64,000 nt of DNA from Chitinophaga sp. GbtcB8. GTDB taxonomy: Bacteria > Bacteroidota > Bacteroidia > Chitinophagales > Chitinophagaceae. Below, piece after piece: positions 52,804 through 60,741 of this stretch. The notes under the pieces were generated by a model that was not told the origin of the DNA, ran no database searches, and saw nothing but the letters and a program-made list of their open reading frames with translations. Positions within the stretch are counted from its first letter, which is position 1; every line of letters starts with the position of its first letter. Made by a program: the position numbers and the translations under genes. The stretch is taken from the NCBI RefSeq assembly GCF_019091455.1, contig NZ_JAGXJN010000042.1, forward strand, positions 1-64,000, read 5' to 3'.

Positions 52804-52983
52804 AATGTTCTCAGATTTTAATTGATCGTTTTTGTGTGCCTCAGGTTTAACAAAAGTAGCTGCTGGCCTGGGCTATGAGAACTGATTTTATGGCGAGTTA
52901 GACAGAACAACCCCTCAACCGGGCATTTTCTCAGGCGGATCCACTGGGGGTGTTTGATACGGGGAAAACAGCGCGGGCATAAA

Positions 52984-53010
52984 AAAAGCTGCCTTATACA
53001 GACAGCTTTT
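52984..53010 (-). terminator. Terminator of the small CxxC-protein gene
   Basis: AAAAGCTG and CAGCTTTT arms around a nine-base loop, with a long T run on the minus strand, lie about 20 bases after the stop at 53032. Confidence 0.8.
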
Positions 53011-53031
53011 ATCCATTTTGTTTCCAGGTTC

Positions 53032-53322
53032 TTAAGGCTCAAGATTGAGCATTTTGAATGTTTCCCTCAGGATCGTTTTCATATTCTCCGACACTTCACA
53101 CAGGGTACAGCCCAGGGCTTGTATCACGGTGGCAATACCCTCCTGCTGCTCTACAAGATCCATTCGCAGCATAGCACTACTGGTGAGAGCGGGCTTCCCC
53201 TGCAACCGGGCAAACATTTCGCAGGCCGCTTCTTTATCAGGACCAATAAAGAACCTGCCTGTTTCAATATAACCTTCCGGCACCCGCATATTCATGATGA
53301 TTTCATAGCTGGCTGAGGTCAT
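53032..53322 (-). CDS. Small protein of unknown function with a CxxC motif
   Basis: The 96-residue protein has no signal peptide or membrane helix. It includes IQALGCTLCEVSENMKTILRETFKML, a Cys-x2-Cys pair at about residues 72-75, and an N-terminal EGYIETGRFFIGPDKEAACEMFARLQG. I do not recognise the family. It follows hsp20 by 12 bases at the end of the nitrogen-oxide operon and shares its strand, so a role in stress or metal handling is possible but unproved. Confidence 0.75.
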   Translation of the reverse strand: MTSASYEIIMNMRVPEGYIETGRFFIGPDKEAACEMFARLQGKPALTSSAMLRMDLVEQQEGIATVIQALGCTLCEVSENMKTILRETFKMLNLEP

Positions 53323-53334
53323 ATGAATACTTTT

Positions 53335-53784
53335 TTACGCTACCTGGATAGTGCGTGGTCCTTTTTGTTTTGCTTCTTCTTTTTTTGGAATAGTAAGGTG
53401 TAATAATCCGTTCTCGTAGCGGGCGTTGATCTTGTCTTCGTCCACCACATCTTTTGCCAGCTCAAAACTGCGCTGGAAAGACTGGTAGCTGAATTCCCGC
53501 CTTGTATAGTTCTTTTCTTTCTTTTCCTCCTGCTGCTCTTTTGTGGAAGAAATGGTGAGCAGGTTCCCATCCAGCGTAATGCTAAAGTCTTTTTTCTCCA
53601 TACCGGGCGCGGCTACTTCCACTTCGAAAGCGTCTGCAGTTTCGTTAATATTCACGGCCGGTACGGTGGTGCTGGTAGATGAGAAGTTATTGTTTCCCCA
53701 GTTAAAAAGTTCGCGGCCAAAAAAGTCGTCGAACAGCGCAGGGAATGCAGGGAATGTGTTCCCGTTCCTTTTGATCAGTGACAT
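53335..53784 (-). CDS. Small heat-shock protein, Hsp20/alpha-crystallin family
   Basis: The 149-residue protein has the alpha-crystallin domain (about 45-140): VNINETADAFEVEVAAPGMEKKDFSITLDGNLLTISSTKE, then REFSYQSFQRSFELAKDVVDEDKINARYENGLLHLTIPKKEEAK. It holds unfolding proteins in the cytoplasm. The ATG at 53784 has a perfect AGGAGG eight bases upstream, unusually strong for Bacteroidota. The longer frame to 53841 is rejected. The small CxxC gene follows; the sufT-like gene lies 174 bases upstream. Confidence 0.95.
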   Translation of the reverse strand: MSLIKRNGNTFPAFPALFDDFFGRELFNWGNNNFSSTSTTVPAVNINETADAFEVEVAAPGMEKKDFSITLDGNLLTISSTKEQQEEKKEKNYTRREFSYQSFQRSFELAKDVVDEDKINARYENGLLHLTIPKKEEAKQKGPRTIQVA

Positions 53785-53958
53785 AGTTAACCTCCTTTTA
53801 AATAAGTGAACAATAAATGTTTTTAAATATTGGTTGGCCAACCTTTCAATTTTGTTCTTTGCAACCGGAATGCCAGGCGCTCAGAGGCTGATCTTTTTTC
53901 AGCAATCCTGTCATTTTTTCTGCGGAGCTGAAATTTTTGTCAGTCAGGGCAGGCATAA

Positions 53959-54285
53959 CTACCTGCCCAGCTGCCAGCGGCCTTCAGCAGTGAGCATTTC
54001 CGGATCCCAGGCGGGCTCCCATACAATTTCTACCTGTACCGTTCTTTCGGGGAATACCTGGGATAATGCATTTTTTACGCCGGTTGTTATAGCCTCCCCA
54101 AGCGGGCAGTGAGGTGTTGAAAGCGTCATGGTTACCAGCAGCACGCCTTCTTCTTCAAAGCGCAGGCCATACACCAATCCAAGGTCAACAATATTTACCA
54201 TCAGTTCAGGATCCATTACGCTGTACAAAGCAGATAACGCTTTTAGCTTTTCATTATAGAACGGCTCATTTACTGATATTTCCAT
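53959..54285 (-). CDS. SufT/MIP18-family Fe-S assembly protein
   Basis: The 108-residue protein has the DUF59 pattern: LYSVMDPELMVNIVDLGLVYGL, LVTMTLSTPHCPLGEAI (with the conserved TPHCPLG) and VEIVWEPAWDPEMLTAEGR. Family members help insert or mature Fe-S clusters. Its start overlaps the NnrS-like gene by 20 bases, so the two are coupled. The ric operon context fits repair of clusters damaged by nitric oxide. Confidence 0.92.
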   Translation of the reverse strand: MEISVNEPFYNEKLKALSALYSVMDPELMVNIVDLGLVYGLRFEEEGVLLVTMTLSTPHCPLGEAITTGVKNALSQVFPERTVQVEIVWEPAWDPEMLTAEGRWQLGR

Positions 54286-55546
54286 CTGCTGTTTTAGTTT
54301 TATGCATTAAAACTTTTGCTACGTTCAGGCAATAACAACATGCCACCCCTATAAAAACAAGCAGGGCAACCCTGATGACAGGCAGGCTGCCGGTGAGGAT
54401 CCCTGCTACCAGCAATAACAAAGCAATGATATAAGCGCTGAACTGGTATTTCAGCAGCCCTTCAGCATAGAGATGTTTAGGCATGGGAATCTTCACCTTC
54501 CCGTTCAATTTCCTGTAATGCTCATTCCATATAATAAATGGCAATGTTTTGAATGTTTTGCCCAATATGATACCGCTGATCCATCCCAGGAACAGTAATG
54601 TTCCGTACAGGATACTCCATTTGGGAGCTGTGCTGTAATAAATGACCGGGATAAGCAGCAATGCGGCCAGCAGCCCTATGAATGAAAACATTGTATGTTT
54701 CATCCCCGTATCTATCACTTTTTTCATCCTGTGGCGGTACGCATCATATAAATAAAGCAGCCAGCACCCTACCCCTGCTGCCAGCAGCAATGCATATAAA
54801 AGTACCCTTGCTGTTATACCTGCAAAAAAGGCATCTGCCTCAAAGAGTACCAGTCCTGCATTCTGCAACAGGAAAGCGCTTTGCAGCAGCTTTTCTTTTT
54901 TTGATTTACCCAGCAGGAACATGGGAACCATTTTGGCGCTTACCCCTGTTATCAGCTGCAGGAACCATCCTGCCAGCCCTGCGTGCGCATGCAGCTTTAA
55001 AATATTAAGATGATCCCCTGTTATAAATGGATAACGAAGGTTAATAGCCAGCAGCAAACCTACGCCTGTGGTTATTACCAGCCAGATTGCCGAGCTGAAG
55101 ATAAAACCCTTTATGACCGTATATTTTTTGCAGGCGCCGGCCGTTAAACCAAGATCCACCAGGTAACATACCGCAGCGCTGAAAACCAATGTACCTCCTG
55201 TGATCATCAGCCCGCCGGGTATAAAGTACCAGAATGCCGCTACCAGCCAGCTAACACCCAGGAAAAGAAGTATATACGAAATAAAGGCAAGGCGTACGCT
55301 GAACAGCTCTCTTTCACATATAACCGGCAGCAGCTGATAAGCGGCGCCAAATATTACCATACTTCCCCAGCCTAACGCTGCCGTATGTACGATGGCCAGT
55401 AAATGAGGCGTGAAATAAAATCCCCGGAGGTCATCAGCAGAAAGAAAGAGCAGGACCGTAAGCAGGAGAAAGAAAAAAGCGCCTGTCCCGTAAAAGGGGA
55501 TCACGGCTATGTTCTGCGGCGCCTTTTCTATACTAATATCAGCCAT
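54266..55546 (-). CDS. NnrS/heme-copper-oxidase subunit I-like membrane protein
   Basis: The 426-residue protein has about twelve membrane helices. Histidine-rich helices include HLLAIVHTAALGWGSMVIFGAAYQLLPV (His48, His54) and GDHLNILKLHAHAGLAGWFLQ (His179, His186, His188), as expected for heme-binding helices. It looks like the NnrS or cbb3/NorB-related group seen in nitrogen-oxide operons. Whether it reduces NO or only senses or relieves it is unclear. The gene overlaps the neighbours on both sides (8 and 20 bases). Confidence 0.82.
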   Translation of the reverse strand: MADISIEKAPQNIAVIPFYGTGAFFFLLLTVLLFLSADDLRGFYFTPHLLAIVHTAALGWGSMVIFGAAYQLLPVICERELFSVRLAFISYILLFLGVSWLVAAFWYFIPGGLMITGGTLVFSAAVCYLVDLGLTAGACKKYTVIKGFIFSSAIWLVITTGVGLLLAINLRYPFITGDHLNILKLHAHAGLAGWFLQLITGVSAKMVPMFLLGKSKKEKLLQSAFLLQNAGLVLFEADAFFAGITARVLLYALLLAAGVGCWLLYLYDAYRHRMKKVIDTGMKHTMFSFIGLLAALLLIPVIYYSTAPKWSILYGTLLFLGWISGIILGKTFKTLPFIIWNEHYRKLNGKVKIPMPKHLYAEGLLKYQFSAYIIALLLLVAGILTGSLPVIRVALLVFIGVACCYCLNVAKVLMHKTKTADGNISK

Positions 55547-56378
55547 TGACCGGGAAGTTTTTAAAGATCAGCAACCGGGTATCTGTTGCCGAATACGTAA
55601 GGATATGCACATGCCAGGCTTTGTCTGCCAGCTCCTCCAGCAGGTATACCGGCACTCTTTTGTGGTATACATACAAAGCCTGCCCATCCTGCTGCTGTTC
55701 CAGGTACTGCAGGATCCTTTGCATGGGGCCAGGCATTTCCAGCTGGCGTACATCAATTTCCGATAGCTGATCTCCTGAAAAATTACCGCAAACCGCCGCA
55801 AACGACTGCTCCGTTTCAACAAACACGTTTCCTTCAGCAGCTGTTTGCAGCGCGTTTTCCTCTGCTGGTTTTAAAAACCAGGTATGATACTCTGCCGCAC
55901 TTACAGCTGTAGTGAAACACAGCGCTTTTTTCTTTTCCAGTAACTTTATAAGCGGATAAGGGATGAATGAATTAACAATGCGCAGTATGCTGCCGCCTTC
56001 CAGCTCACTGTACTGCTGCAATATTGCTTTCAGAGGATCATTGCCAGTGGTGAGTATGGGCCTCACATCAAAACTCTTTATAGCTGCTTCAGGGATGTGT
56101 TGCAGCCAGGCCGGTTTTTGCACCTCCGCTTCATGTTCCGCGGGCCCTGTAAATTCAAATATAAAACCCAGGGGCGCCAGCGCATCTGCAAAATCCTGCA
56201 AAGTGCATCCGCCTATTTTTGCCGCTTCTGCAACGGTAACCCTTGCTGCCAGTAATTTCCGCAATAACGGGTTTTTCAATTTTTCAAGCGGCCTTGCCAG
56301 GGAAGCGATGGCGGGAATGCTGTCTTTATTTGCCCTGATAATAGCGGCGATCTTCGAGTGCTGATTAATGGTGAACAT
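55539..56378 (-). CDS. DUF1858 plus two DUF2249-like domains protein
   Basis: The 279-residue protein has an N-terminal DUF1858-like part (about 1-75; VTVAEAAKIGGCTLQDFADALAPLGF). Two DUF2249-like repeats follow: FDVRPILTTGNDPLKAILQQYSEL at 103-126 and IDVRQLEMPGPMQRILQYLEQQQDGQALYVYHKRVPVYLLEEL at 208-250. DUF2249 is found in denitrification and Fe-S proteins, probably as a metal- or redox-linked partner. The stop overlaps the next gene by 8 bases, and ric is 18 bases upstream. The role is inferred from the operon. Confidence 0.82.
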   Translation of the reverse strand: MFTINQHSKIAAIIRANKDSIPAIASLARPLEKLKNPLLRKLLAARVTVAEAAKIGGCTLQDFADALAPLGFIFEFTGPAEHEAEVQKPAWLQHIPEAAIKSFDVRPILTTGNDPLKAILQQYSELEGGSILRIVNSFIPYPLIKLLEKKKALCFTTAVSAAEYHTWFLKPAEENALQTAAEGNVFVETEQSFAAVCGNFSGDQLSEIDVRQLEMPGPMQRILQYLEQQQDGQALYVYHKRVPVYLLEELADKAWHVHILTYSATDTRLLIFKNFPVNG

Positions 56379-56396
56379 GATCTTCAGACATTTTTT

Positions 56397-57350
56397 TTAA
56401 CGCGGCTGCTGGCCCTGTTCTTCTTCCAGCCGGATGGCCTTTGGGAACAGGATATTATTTTCCAGGTGTATGTGCAGGAACAGGTCACTTTCAAATTCCT
56501 TCATCTTTTCAAAGAGATAAGCATAGGAATTACAGGCATCAGGCGGCAGGTTGTAGTTATTGGAAAGGTTGCGGAAGAAACGCAGGTCATCACCAGCCGC
56601 TTCATGCTCCTCTTCCATATTATCAATTGCTGCTGCTATTGAAACCGTACAGGCGTCCGGTGTGCTTTTCCCCTTGCTTGCCAGCTGTTTAATTGCCGGG
56701 AACACGCTCTCTTCTTCTTTAGCCAAATGTTTTAACAGGTCATTTAAGAAAAGGCCGGTTCTTGTGGCCAGCTCTGGCAATTCCGGATGTGCGTTACCGT
56801 GATGCTGTGCTACTTTTTGCGCAAGGGCGCTGATGACCGCTGCATTATCTTTCACATACCGGTGATGCGTGTTAATGATATAGTCTGCCAGGAAACCGGG
56901 ATCCCATTGACTAAAATCCTGTAAGTGAGATGCAGGTGTTTTATCCGCTTCCTGTAACGCATGCTTTAATACCGCTTCGGAAATGCCCGCCTGCTCGCTG
57001 GCCTGCTTCAATGTTTTGTTGCCTCCACAGCAGAAATCAATTCCCATTTTCCGGAACACTTCTGCTTTGCGGTAATCAGCAGCAGCAAGGGCGCCTACGG
57101 TTTCCGTTTCTTTATCGTCCGGGATCTTCTCAATTTTCACCTCCCAGCTTTCAGGACCGTGTTCCAGGTATTCCCAGGTAAAAATATTCCCTCTTTCTCC
57201 CAGTAGCTGGTAGTATAGCGGTTTGGGATCATGATCATTGTGAATAATAAAACTCTCCCCTGGCTGTAGTGCATCAAAGTAATTGAAAATAACAGGATGT
57301 TTCAATCTTGGCTCAATCAGTGTAACATCCAGTGTTGATGTGGTAGTCAT
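56397..57350 (-). CDS. ric: Iron-sulfur cluster repair di-iron protein Ric (YtfE/ScdA) with N-terminal DUF2249
   Basis: The 317-residue protein joins a DUF2249 domain (about 8-75; ALQPGESFIIHNDHDPKPLYYQLL) to ScdA_N with DFCCGGNKTLKQASEQAGI (Cys107, Cys108). A hemerythrin-like di-iron domain follows, with histidines in YIINTHHRYVKDN, HHGNAHPELPEL, LLKHLAKEEESVF, EEEHEAAGDD and FLHIHLENNILFP. Ric repairs Fe-S clusters damaged by NO or peroxide. It starts the minus-strand repair operon. A palindrome of the shared regulon type lies 44 bases before its ATG. Confidence 0.95.
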   Translation of the reverse strand: MTTTSTLDVTLIEPRLKHPVIFNYFDALQPGESFIIHNDHDPKPLYYQLLGERGNIFTWEYLEHGPESWEVKIEKIPDDKETETVGALAAADYRKAEVFRKMGIDFCCGGNKTLKQASEQAGISEAVLKHALQEADKTPASHLQDFSQWDPGFLADYIINTHHRYVKDNAAVISALAQKVAQHHGNAHPELPELATRTGLFLNDLLKHLAKEEESVFPAIKQLASKGKSTPDACTVSIAAAIDNMEEEHEAAGDDLRFFRNLSNNYNLPPDACNSYAYLFEKMKEFESDLFLHIHLENNILFPKAIRLEEEQGQQPR

Positions 57351-57393
57351 AATAAACTGGTTTATTTATTTCAAAGGTACAGCCAAATCTAAT

Positions 57394-57413
57394 AAAAGAC
57401 AAAAATGTCTTTT
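57394..57413 (-). promoter_or_regulatory. Operator candidate upstream of ric (Rrf2-type palindrome)
   Basis: AAAAGACA and TGTCTTTT form a perfect eight-base palindrome around AAAA. It lies 44 bases from the ric ATG and matches two more sites at 59272 and 59992. Confidence 0.6.
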
Positions 57414-57424
57414 ATTAAGTTGTT

Positions 57425-59233
57425 TTATTTTTCTGCGGGTATTATGCTACAGATGTCATAACCCTGTTTTATTTCATTCAGGCGTATTTCTGCTGCATCC
57501 AGCCCTGGCAAAAAGCCATTATCCGTGATCACTGCTTCGGCGGATAACCCGCGATAGTAAGCAATGCCATTGGCCAGCTGCTTGAAGAAGCCGTTATAAT
57601 ATTTCTTCTTTTGTATCAGCTGATCTGCTTTTTTATCTTCTGCCAGCTGCTCTTCCAGGTAGGCAAGGTACAGCCCCAGCTCTGCCAGGAACATATGCGG
57701 TCTTTCGCGGCCCTCCAGTAGATTGGTTCTTCCGTAAATATGATCCGTCATGGTTTGCAGGGAAACTTCCCTGTTAAAATGAATAATATTAGGGCCCGGA
57801 CAAATATTCACAGCAGGAAGTTTTTTGACAAAAACCGTATTGTATTTTATAGCAGCCGCGTTGCTGAGGCCTACGCATAAACATTCTTTATCCAGCACCT
57901 GCTGCAGCTGATCCTGGTAATCCTGTTCCGGCAGCGCCAGGGATTGCAGCTGCGCGATCTTCATCTTCTGATATTGGCGGGAGGCGGTGCAGATGGGCTG
58001 TTCCGTGAACTCCGTATTAAAAGACAGGTGTTTTTCCGTGCAGGGGCTGCCTGGTTTACCATCCCGGATGCGCTGCAATCTTTCCTCCTGCCCGGTACTT
58101 CCTTTCAGATAATAGAACCTTACGCCCATGGGCGAATGCCTGCTAAGCTCCAGATCTTTTTGCTCCGCCTTACACAGCTGCTGCAGGGTAGCTGCATCTA
58201 CCGTTGTAGCTTCCGGCACCAGCAGAAAGGGTGTGCCCCAGCCTGTGCTATCCAGGTTATAATAGCTATGCAGCAGGGAATCTTCTGCAGCGGTACCTAT
58301 TCCCCCCTGCGCTGAAATAGCCAGCTTAGGCGGGTATTTAAATATTTTGAGGCCTTTGCTTTTCAGGGCCTGGTTATATAGTTCAAACAGCGCATTGACC
58401 AGCTCCGTTTTGCGTACTTTGAACTCATCGAGAATGGGGCCCATCAGGTATCCTTCTGATGGGAAGGCATGTCCGCCGCAGTTCAGACCTGATTCAATCC
58501 TGAATTCGCTCACCCATATTCCCTTCTTGGCAAGATACTTTCCCTGGATAAGCGCAGAGCGGAAATCGCTCACCTTTACGGTTATCTTTTTCCTGAAATT
58601 CCCGTCTTCATCTGCATTGAACTGCGGGCATTTTTCCAGGTAGTTATAAAGCCGGGGATTCATACCAGCAGAGAAAACAATGGATGAATTGGAAAGATCG
58701 CTGTTAACGTATCCTCTTAAAGCCGCTACAGCATCCGAGCCATCTTCAATAACCCGGCCATCATGATCGTAATTGTTCTTATCCGTTTTTGTCATAATGT
58801 TCACCTCAATGCTGCCTGGCTGCATTTGCCCGCGCAGTAAAGATTCCAGCTTTGCCTTTTCCGTAACACATTCCGTATTTACCATTTGCAGGTACAGCTG
58901 TTTCAGCCGGCTGCTCTCCGGCAGCATGTCAAAGTACTTCACGATATCCGATCCGGCCTCAAATGCCATGCGCTTCAGCTGCAACATCTGCTCTTTAACA
59001 ATGCGGTTCATGAGGTTCAGGTAATCTGTGATCCTCCTGGCCCTGTAATCCGGCTCTTTCATGCTGATAGGTTCATAGACCTCCCCTATGGATGGATAAT
59101 AATGGCTTCTCATCATTTCAATGAGGCGGTCTTCTATAATAGAGAGAACGGAAGTTATGCCGTAGCGGGCTACTTTCACAGGGCTGTCAATTGTATAGGC
59201 CAGCCCCATAACAGGTATATGAAATGTATGCAT
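57425..59233 (-). CDS. Unfamiliar 602-residue protein with nitronate-monooxygenase-like segments
   Basis: The 602-residue protein has no signal peptide. HIPVMGLAYTIDSPVKVARYGITSVLS (about 5-31), ESGLNCGGHAFPSEGYLMGPI (247-267) and AISAQGGIGTAAEDSLLHSYYNLDSTGWGTPFLLVPEATTV (305-345) recall the TIM-barrel/FMN motifs of nitronate monooxygenase, though with a long insertion (about 35-230). Nine cysteines are spread, including a pair at 451-453 and Cys478 (NICPGPN), so a metal cluster is possible. It is divergent from the Rrf2 gene with a regulon-type operator between. I do not know its reaction. Confidence 0.7.
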   Translation of the reverse strand: MHTFHIPVMGLAYTIDSPVKVARYGITSVLSIIEDRLIEMMRSHYYPSIGEVYEPISMKEPDYRARRITDYLNLMNRIVKEQMLQLKRMAFEAGSDIVKYFDMLPESSRLKQLYLQMVNTECVTEKAKLESLLRGQMQPGSIEVNIMTKTDKNNYDHDGRVIEDGSDAVAALRGYVNSDLSNSSIVFSAGMNPRLYNYLEKCPQFNADEDGNFRKKITVKVSDFRSALIQGKYLAKKGIWVSEFRIESGLNCGGHAFPSEGYLMGPILDEFKVRKTELVNALFELYNQALKSKGLKIFKYPPKLAISAQGGIGTAAEDSLLHSYYNLDSTGWGTPFLLVPEATTVDAATLQQLCKAEQKDLELSRHSPMGVRFYYLKGSTGQEERLQRIRDGKPGSPCTEKHLSFNTEFTEQPICTASRQYQKMKIAQLQSLALPEQDYQDQLQQVLDKECLCVGLSNAAAIKYNTVFVKKLPAVNICPGPNIIHFNREVSLQTMTDHIYGRTNLLEGRERPHMFLAELGLYLAYLEEQLAEDKKADQLIQKKKYYNGFFKQLANGIAYYRGLSAEAVITDNGFLPGLDAAEIRLNEIKQGYDICSIIPAEK

Positions 59234-59271
59234 GTTTAATTGAATTAAAGAGAAGCAAAACTAAATCTAAA

Positions 59272-59291
59272 AGAGGACAAAAATATCCTCA
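59272..59291. promoter_or_regulatory. Operator candidate between the 602-residue gene and rrf2
   Basis: GAGGA and TCCTC flank an eight-base centre CAAAAATA. It aligns with the sites at 57394 and 59992, sharing GACAAAnnTnTC. It lies 39 bases from the divergent ATG and about 90 bases before the Rrf2 start. Confidence 0.55.
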
Positions 59292-59382
59292 AATGCGTTT
59301 CCTGATCAAAATCATATTTAATGGCCCCGCCTTTGACCGGCACTCCTTTTATTATTATCTTGCAATGATTTCAATCAGGTAT

Positions 59383-59841
59383 ATGCTCTCCAAGACTGCA
59401 GAATATGCCCTCAGGGCTACTATATATATTGCGCAAAAAGGCACCGAAGACAACAAGCTGGGAATTGATGAAGTGGCCGAAGGGATTGACTCTCCGAAGT
59501 CATTTACTGCCAAGATCCTGCAGCTGCTGACCCAGAATGACCGGGTGGTAAGCTCTGTGCGTGGCCGCAATGGCGGATTTTACCTCACTGAACGTGCACG
59601 GAAGCTGCCTGTCAGGGCTATTCTGGAAGCGGTAGAAGAAGAGGAGGTGATCACCAAATGTGTGCTTGGCCTGAAGGAATGCTCTGAAACAAGGCCCTGC
59701 CCCATGCACCTTCAATATAAAGCCATTAAGAAACAGCTGAAACAATTATTTGAAAAAACATCCATCCAGCAGCTGGTGGAAGAATCCAATAAAGGAAACC
59801 TCTTTATCAATAACCAGAAAGCCCCTAAAAAGCGGAGCTGA
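59383..59841 (+). CDS. Rrf2-family Fe-S transcriptional regulator (NsrR/IscR-like)
   Basis: The 152-residue protein has a winged helix (MLSKTAEYALRATIYIAQKG, VAEGIDSPKSFTAKILQLLTQNDRVVSSVRGRNGGFYLTE) and three cysteines in TKCVLGLKECSETRPCPMH (Cys93, Cys100, Cys106; spacing 6 and 5). These are the Fe-S ligands expected for NsrR or IscR. NO or redox change would alter the cluster and DNA binding. ATG 59383 gives the usual Rrf2 start; 59365 is an alternative. The three shared palindromes probably form its regulon. Confidence 0.9.
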   Translation: MLSKTAEYALRATIYIAQKGTEDNKLGIDEVAEGIDSPKSFTAKILQLLTQNDRVVSSVRGRNGGFYLTERARKLPVRAILEAVEEEEVITKCVLGLKECSETRPCPMHLQYKAIKKQLKQLFEKTSIQQLVEESNKGNLFINNQKAPKKRS

Positions 59842-59991
59842 GCGCTTTGACCTTCACTATTTCCTCACAACCAGGATCTCCAATACCATAATGTATAACG
59901 ACTCAAAGGCGCTGTTTTCAGGCCTGTTATGTGTGTAATAATGATGTTAACATAATTACATTCTGCTGATTTTTTTGCCGGGCAAATTATA

Positions 59992-60011
59992 AAAGGATAA
60001 ATTTGTCCTTA
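59992..60011 (+). promoter_or_regulatory. Operator candidate upstream of the flavodoxin-nos genes
   Basis: AAAGGATAAATTTGTCCTTA contains AAGGA and TCCTT arms and aligns with the sites at 57394 and 59272. It lies 50 bases before the flavodoxin start. Confidence 0.6.
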
Positions 60012-60061
60012 ATTATCCTACTTACTCATGCCACTATAAAAATCCAATAAAATATTACGCT

Positions 60062-60604
60062 ATGAATGGGTTCATCATTTACAGATCCAGGTACGGAGCT
60101 ACCCGGCAGTACGCTGCATGGCTAAGCGCTGAGCTGAAGATACCGGCCATACCGCAAGAGCAGGTTACTCCGGAAATAATAGCAGATGCCGGCTTCCTCA
60201 TCCTTGGAAGCAGCATATACATAGGCAAACTGCTGATGCGGAAATGGTTAAAACAGCATGCCGCCCAACTGGAGAAAAAGAGATTGTTCATTTTTCTTGT
60301 AACCGCCACAAAAAAAGATAAACGGGAAAAGCTGGCAAGTTATGTACAGCAGAATATCCCGGCATGCTTTGAAGATAATTGCAGGTATTATTTTTTCCCG
60401 GGAAAAATCATTTATGATCAGCTATCCCCTGTGGACAAATTTAAAGTAAGAGCTGGAAAGTGGATAGCCAAGCTGCGTAACAAACAGCTGGACATATCGG
60501 ACTTTAATGATGTGAGCCCGTCACATATCAGCGGGTTATTAAACGATGTGCAGCTGCTTTATGCCGGCAGCAGCCCTACAGCTGATCTTCATCATGCCGG
60601 GTAG
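60062..60604 (+). CDS. Flavodoxin-domain protein (HemG-like)
   Basis: The 180-residue cytoplasmic protein starts with a flavodoxin FMN loop (GFIIYRSRYGATRQYAAWLSAEL) and continues with FLILGSSIYIGKLLMRKWLKQHAAQLEKKRLFIFLV. It resembles HemG-type protoporphyrinogen oxidases and related flavodoxins. In this place it could deliver electrons, or help heme supply for cytochromes of N2O respiration. It is the first gene after the operator, followed by the cytochrome c gene at 138 bases. Confidence 0.85.
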   Translation: MNGFIIYRSRYGATRQYAAWLSAELKIPAIPQEQVTPEIIADAGFLILGSSIYIGKLLMRKWLKQHAAQLEKKRLFIFLVTATKKDKREKLASYVQQNIPACFEDNCRYYFFPGKIIYDQLSPVDKFKVRAGKWIAKLRNKQLDISDFNDVSPSHISGLLNDVQLLYAGSSPTADLHHAG

Positions 60605-60741
60605 TGACCAGGATCATCACCGTTGCTGACCGTAAACAACAGACCCTTTACTAATAGAAAATAGCTTTGTACGGCTATCATTTGTCATTATCTGTTTCCT
60701 TCAACAATTATAAAAAGAAGTAAAAACCTAAAAAATCAGTT

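Noticed and set aside
54266..55546. Assignment as a cytochrome c oxidase subunit I
   Set aside because: The copper-B His-His pattern of true oxidases is not seen, and the operon is a NO-repair set.
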